DNA of 5,814 nt from Candidatus Saccharimonadota bacterium. Lineage in GTDB: Bacteria; Patescibacteriota; Saccharimonadia; Saccharimonadales; Saccharimonadaceae. Below, in pieces: positions 5,811-5,814 of this stretch. A program made the translations under genes and the position numbers. The stretch spans positions 5,077 to 10,890 of the forward strand of contig JACQGD010000038.1 of NCBI GenBank assembly GCA_016199685.1, in the 5' to 3' direction. Within the stretch, counting starts at the first letter, position 1; every line of letters starts with the position of its first letter. The notes beneath the pieces were generated by a model that did not search any database, was not told where the DNA came from, and saw only the letters and a list, made by a program, of their open reading frames with translations.

Positions 5811-5814
5811 AGGT

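Noticed and set aside
1..5814. Search for CRISPR arrays, insertion sequences, tRNA and rRNA genes
   Set aside because: No regularly spaced direct repeats, transposase motifs, terminal repeat pairs, tRNA cloverleaf or conserved rRNA segments were noticed by eye.

Overview
The window looks like a stretch of chromosome from a bacterium with intermediate GC content and short intergenic gaps. My best guess is a member of the Candidate Phyla Radiation, possibly Saccharibacteria (TM7). The reasons are the compact layout, a Gram-positive-style DnaE tail, a cysteine-free PilB-type ATPase, and several genes whose promoter -10 element sits directly in front of the start codon with no Shine-Dalgarno (SD) site. 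This placement is inference; no 16S rRNA or marker gene was compared. UGA is read as stop and there is no sign of code 25.

Left part (1-2700, plus strand). The 3' end of dnaE (replicative DNA polymerase III alpha subunit) runs in from the left edge. Seven bases after it comes an NADPH-dependent FMN reductase-like flavoprotein, probably co-transcribed. A recognisable -35/-10 promoter and a strong SD site then lead into a 151-residue protein of unknown function.

Middle (2697-4900). A TrmH/SpoU-family RNA 2'-O-methyltransferase lies on the minus strand. It converges on the unknown gene with overlapping stop codons, and it diverges from a pilB/gspE-type secretion and type IV pilus ATPase across an 80-bp gap. 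That gap, or its right edge, holds two extended -10 elements, one per direction.

Right part (4901-5814). A small class I SAM-dependent methyltransferase has its own extended -10 promoter. Its reading frame stops at an ATGA overlap with an 82-codon frame whose first part reads like the missing methyltransferase C-terminus, so this is probably a frameshifted or split gene. A perfect 15-bp palindrome spans the last stop codon. A very long, nearly symmetrical hairpin with A and T runs at its base follows and looks like a bidirectional terminator. The last 100 bases carry another extended -10 element and a short hairpin, probably the front of a gene or RNA outside the window.

The genes do not form one pathway: replication, flavin redox, RNA modification, pilus assembly and a small-molecule or unknown methylation function sit side by side. 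No mobile element, CRISPR array, tRNA or rRNA was seen. The most noteworthy signals are the repeated TGNTATACT-type promoter placed for leaderless transcription, the split methyltransferase and the long terminal hairpin.
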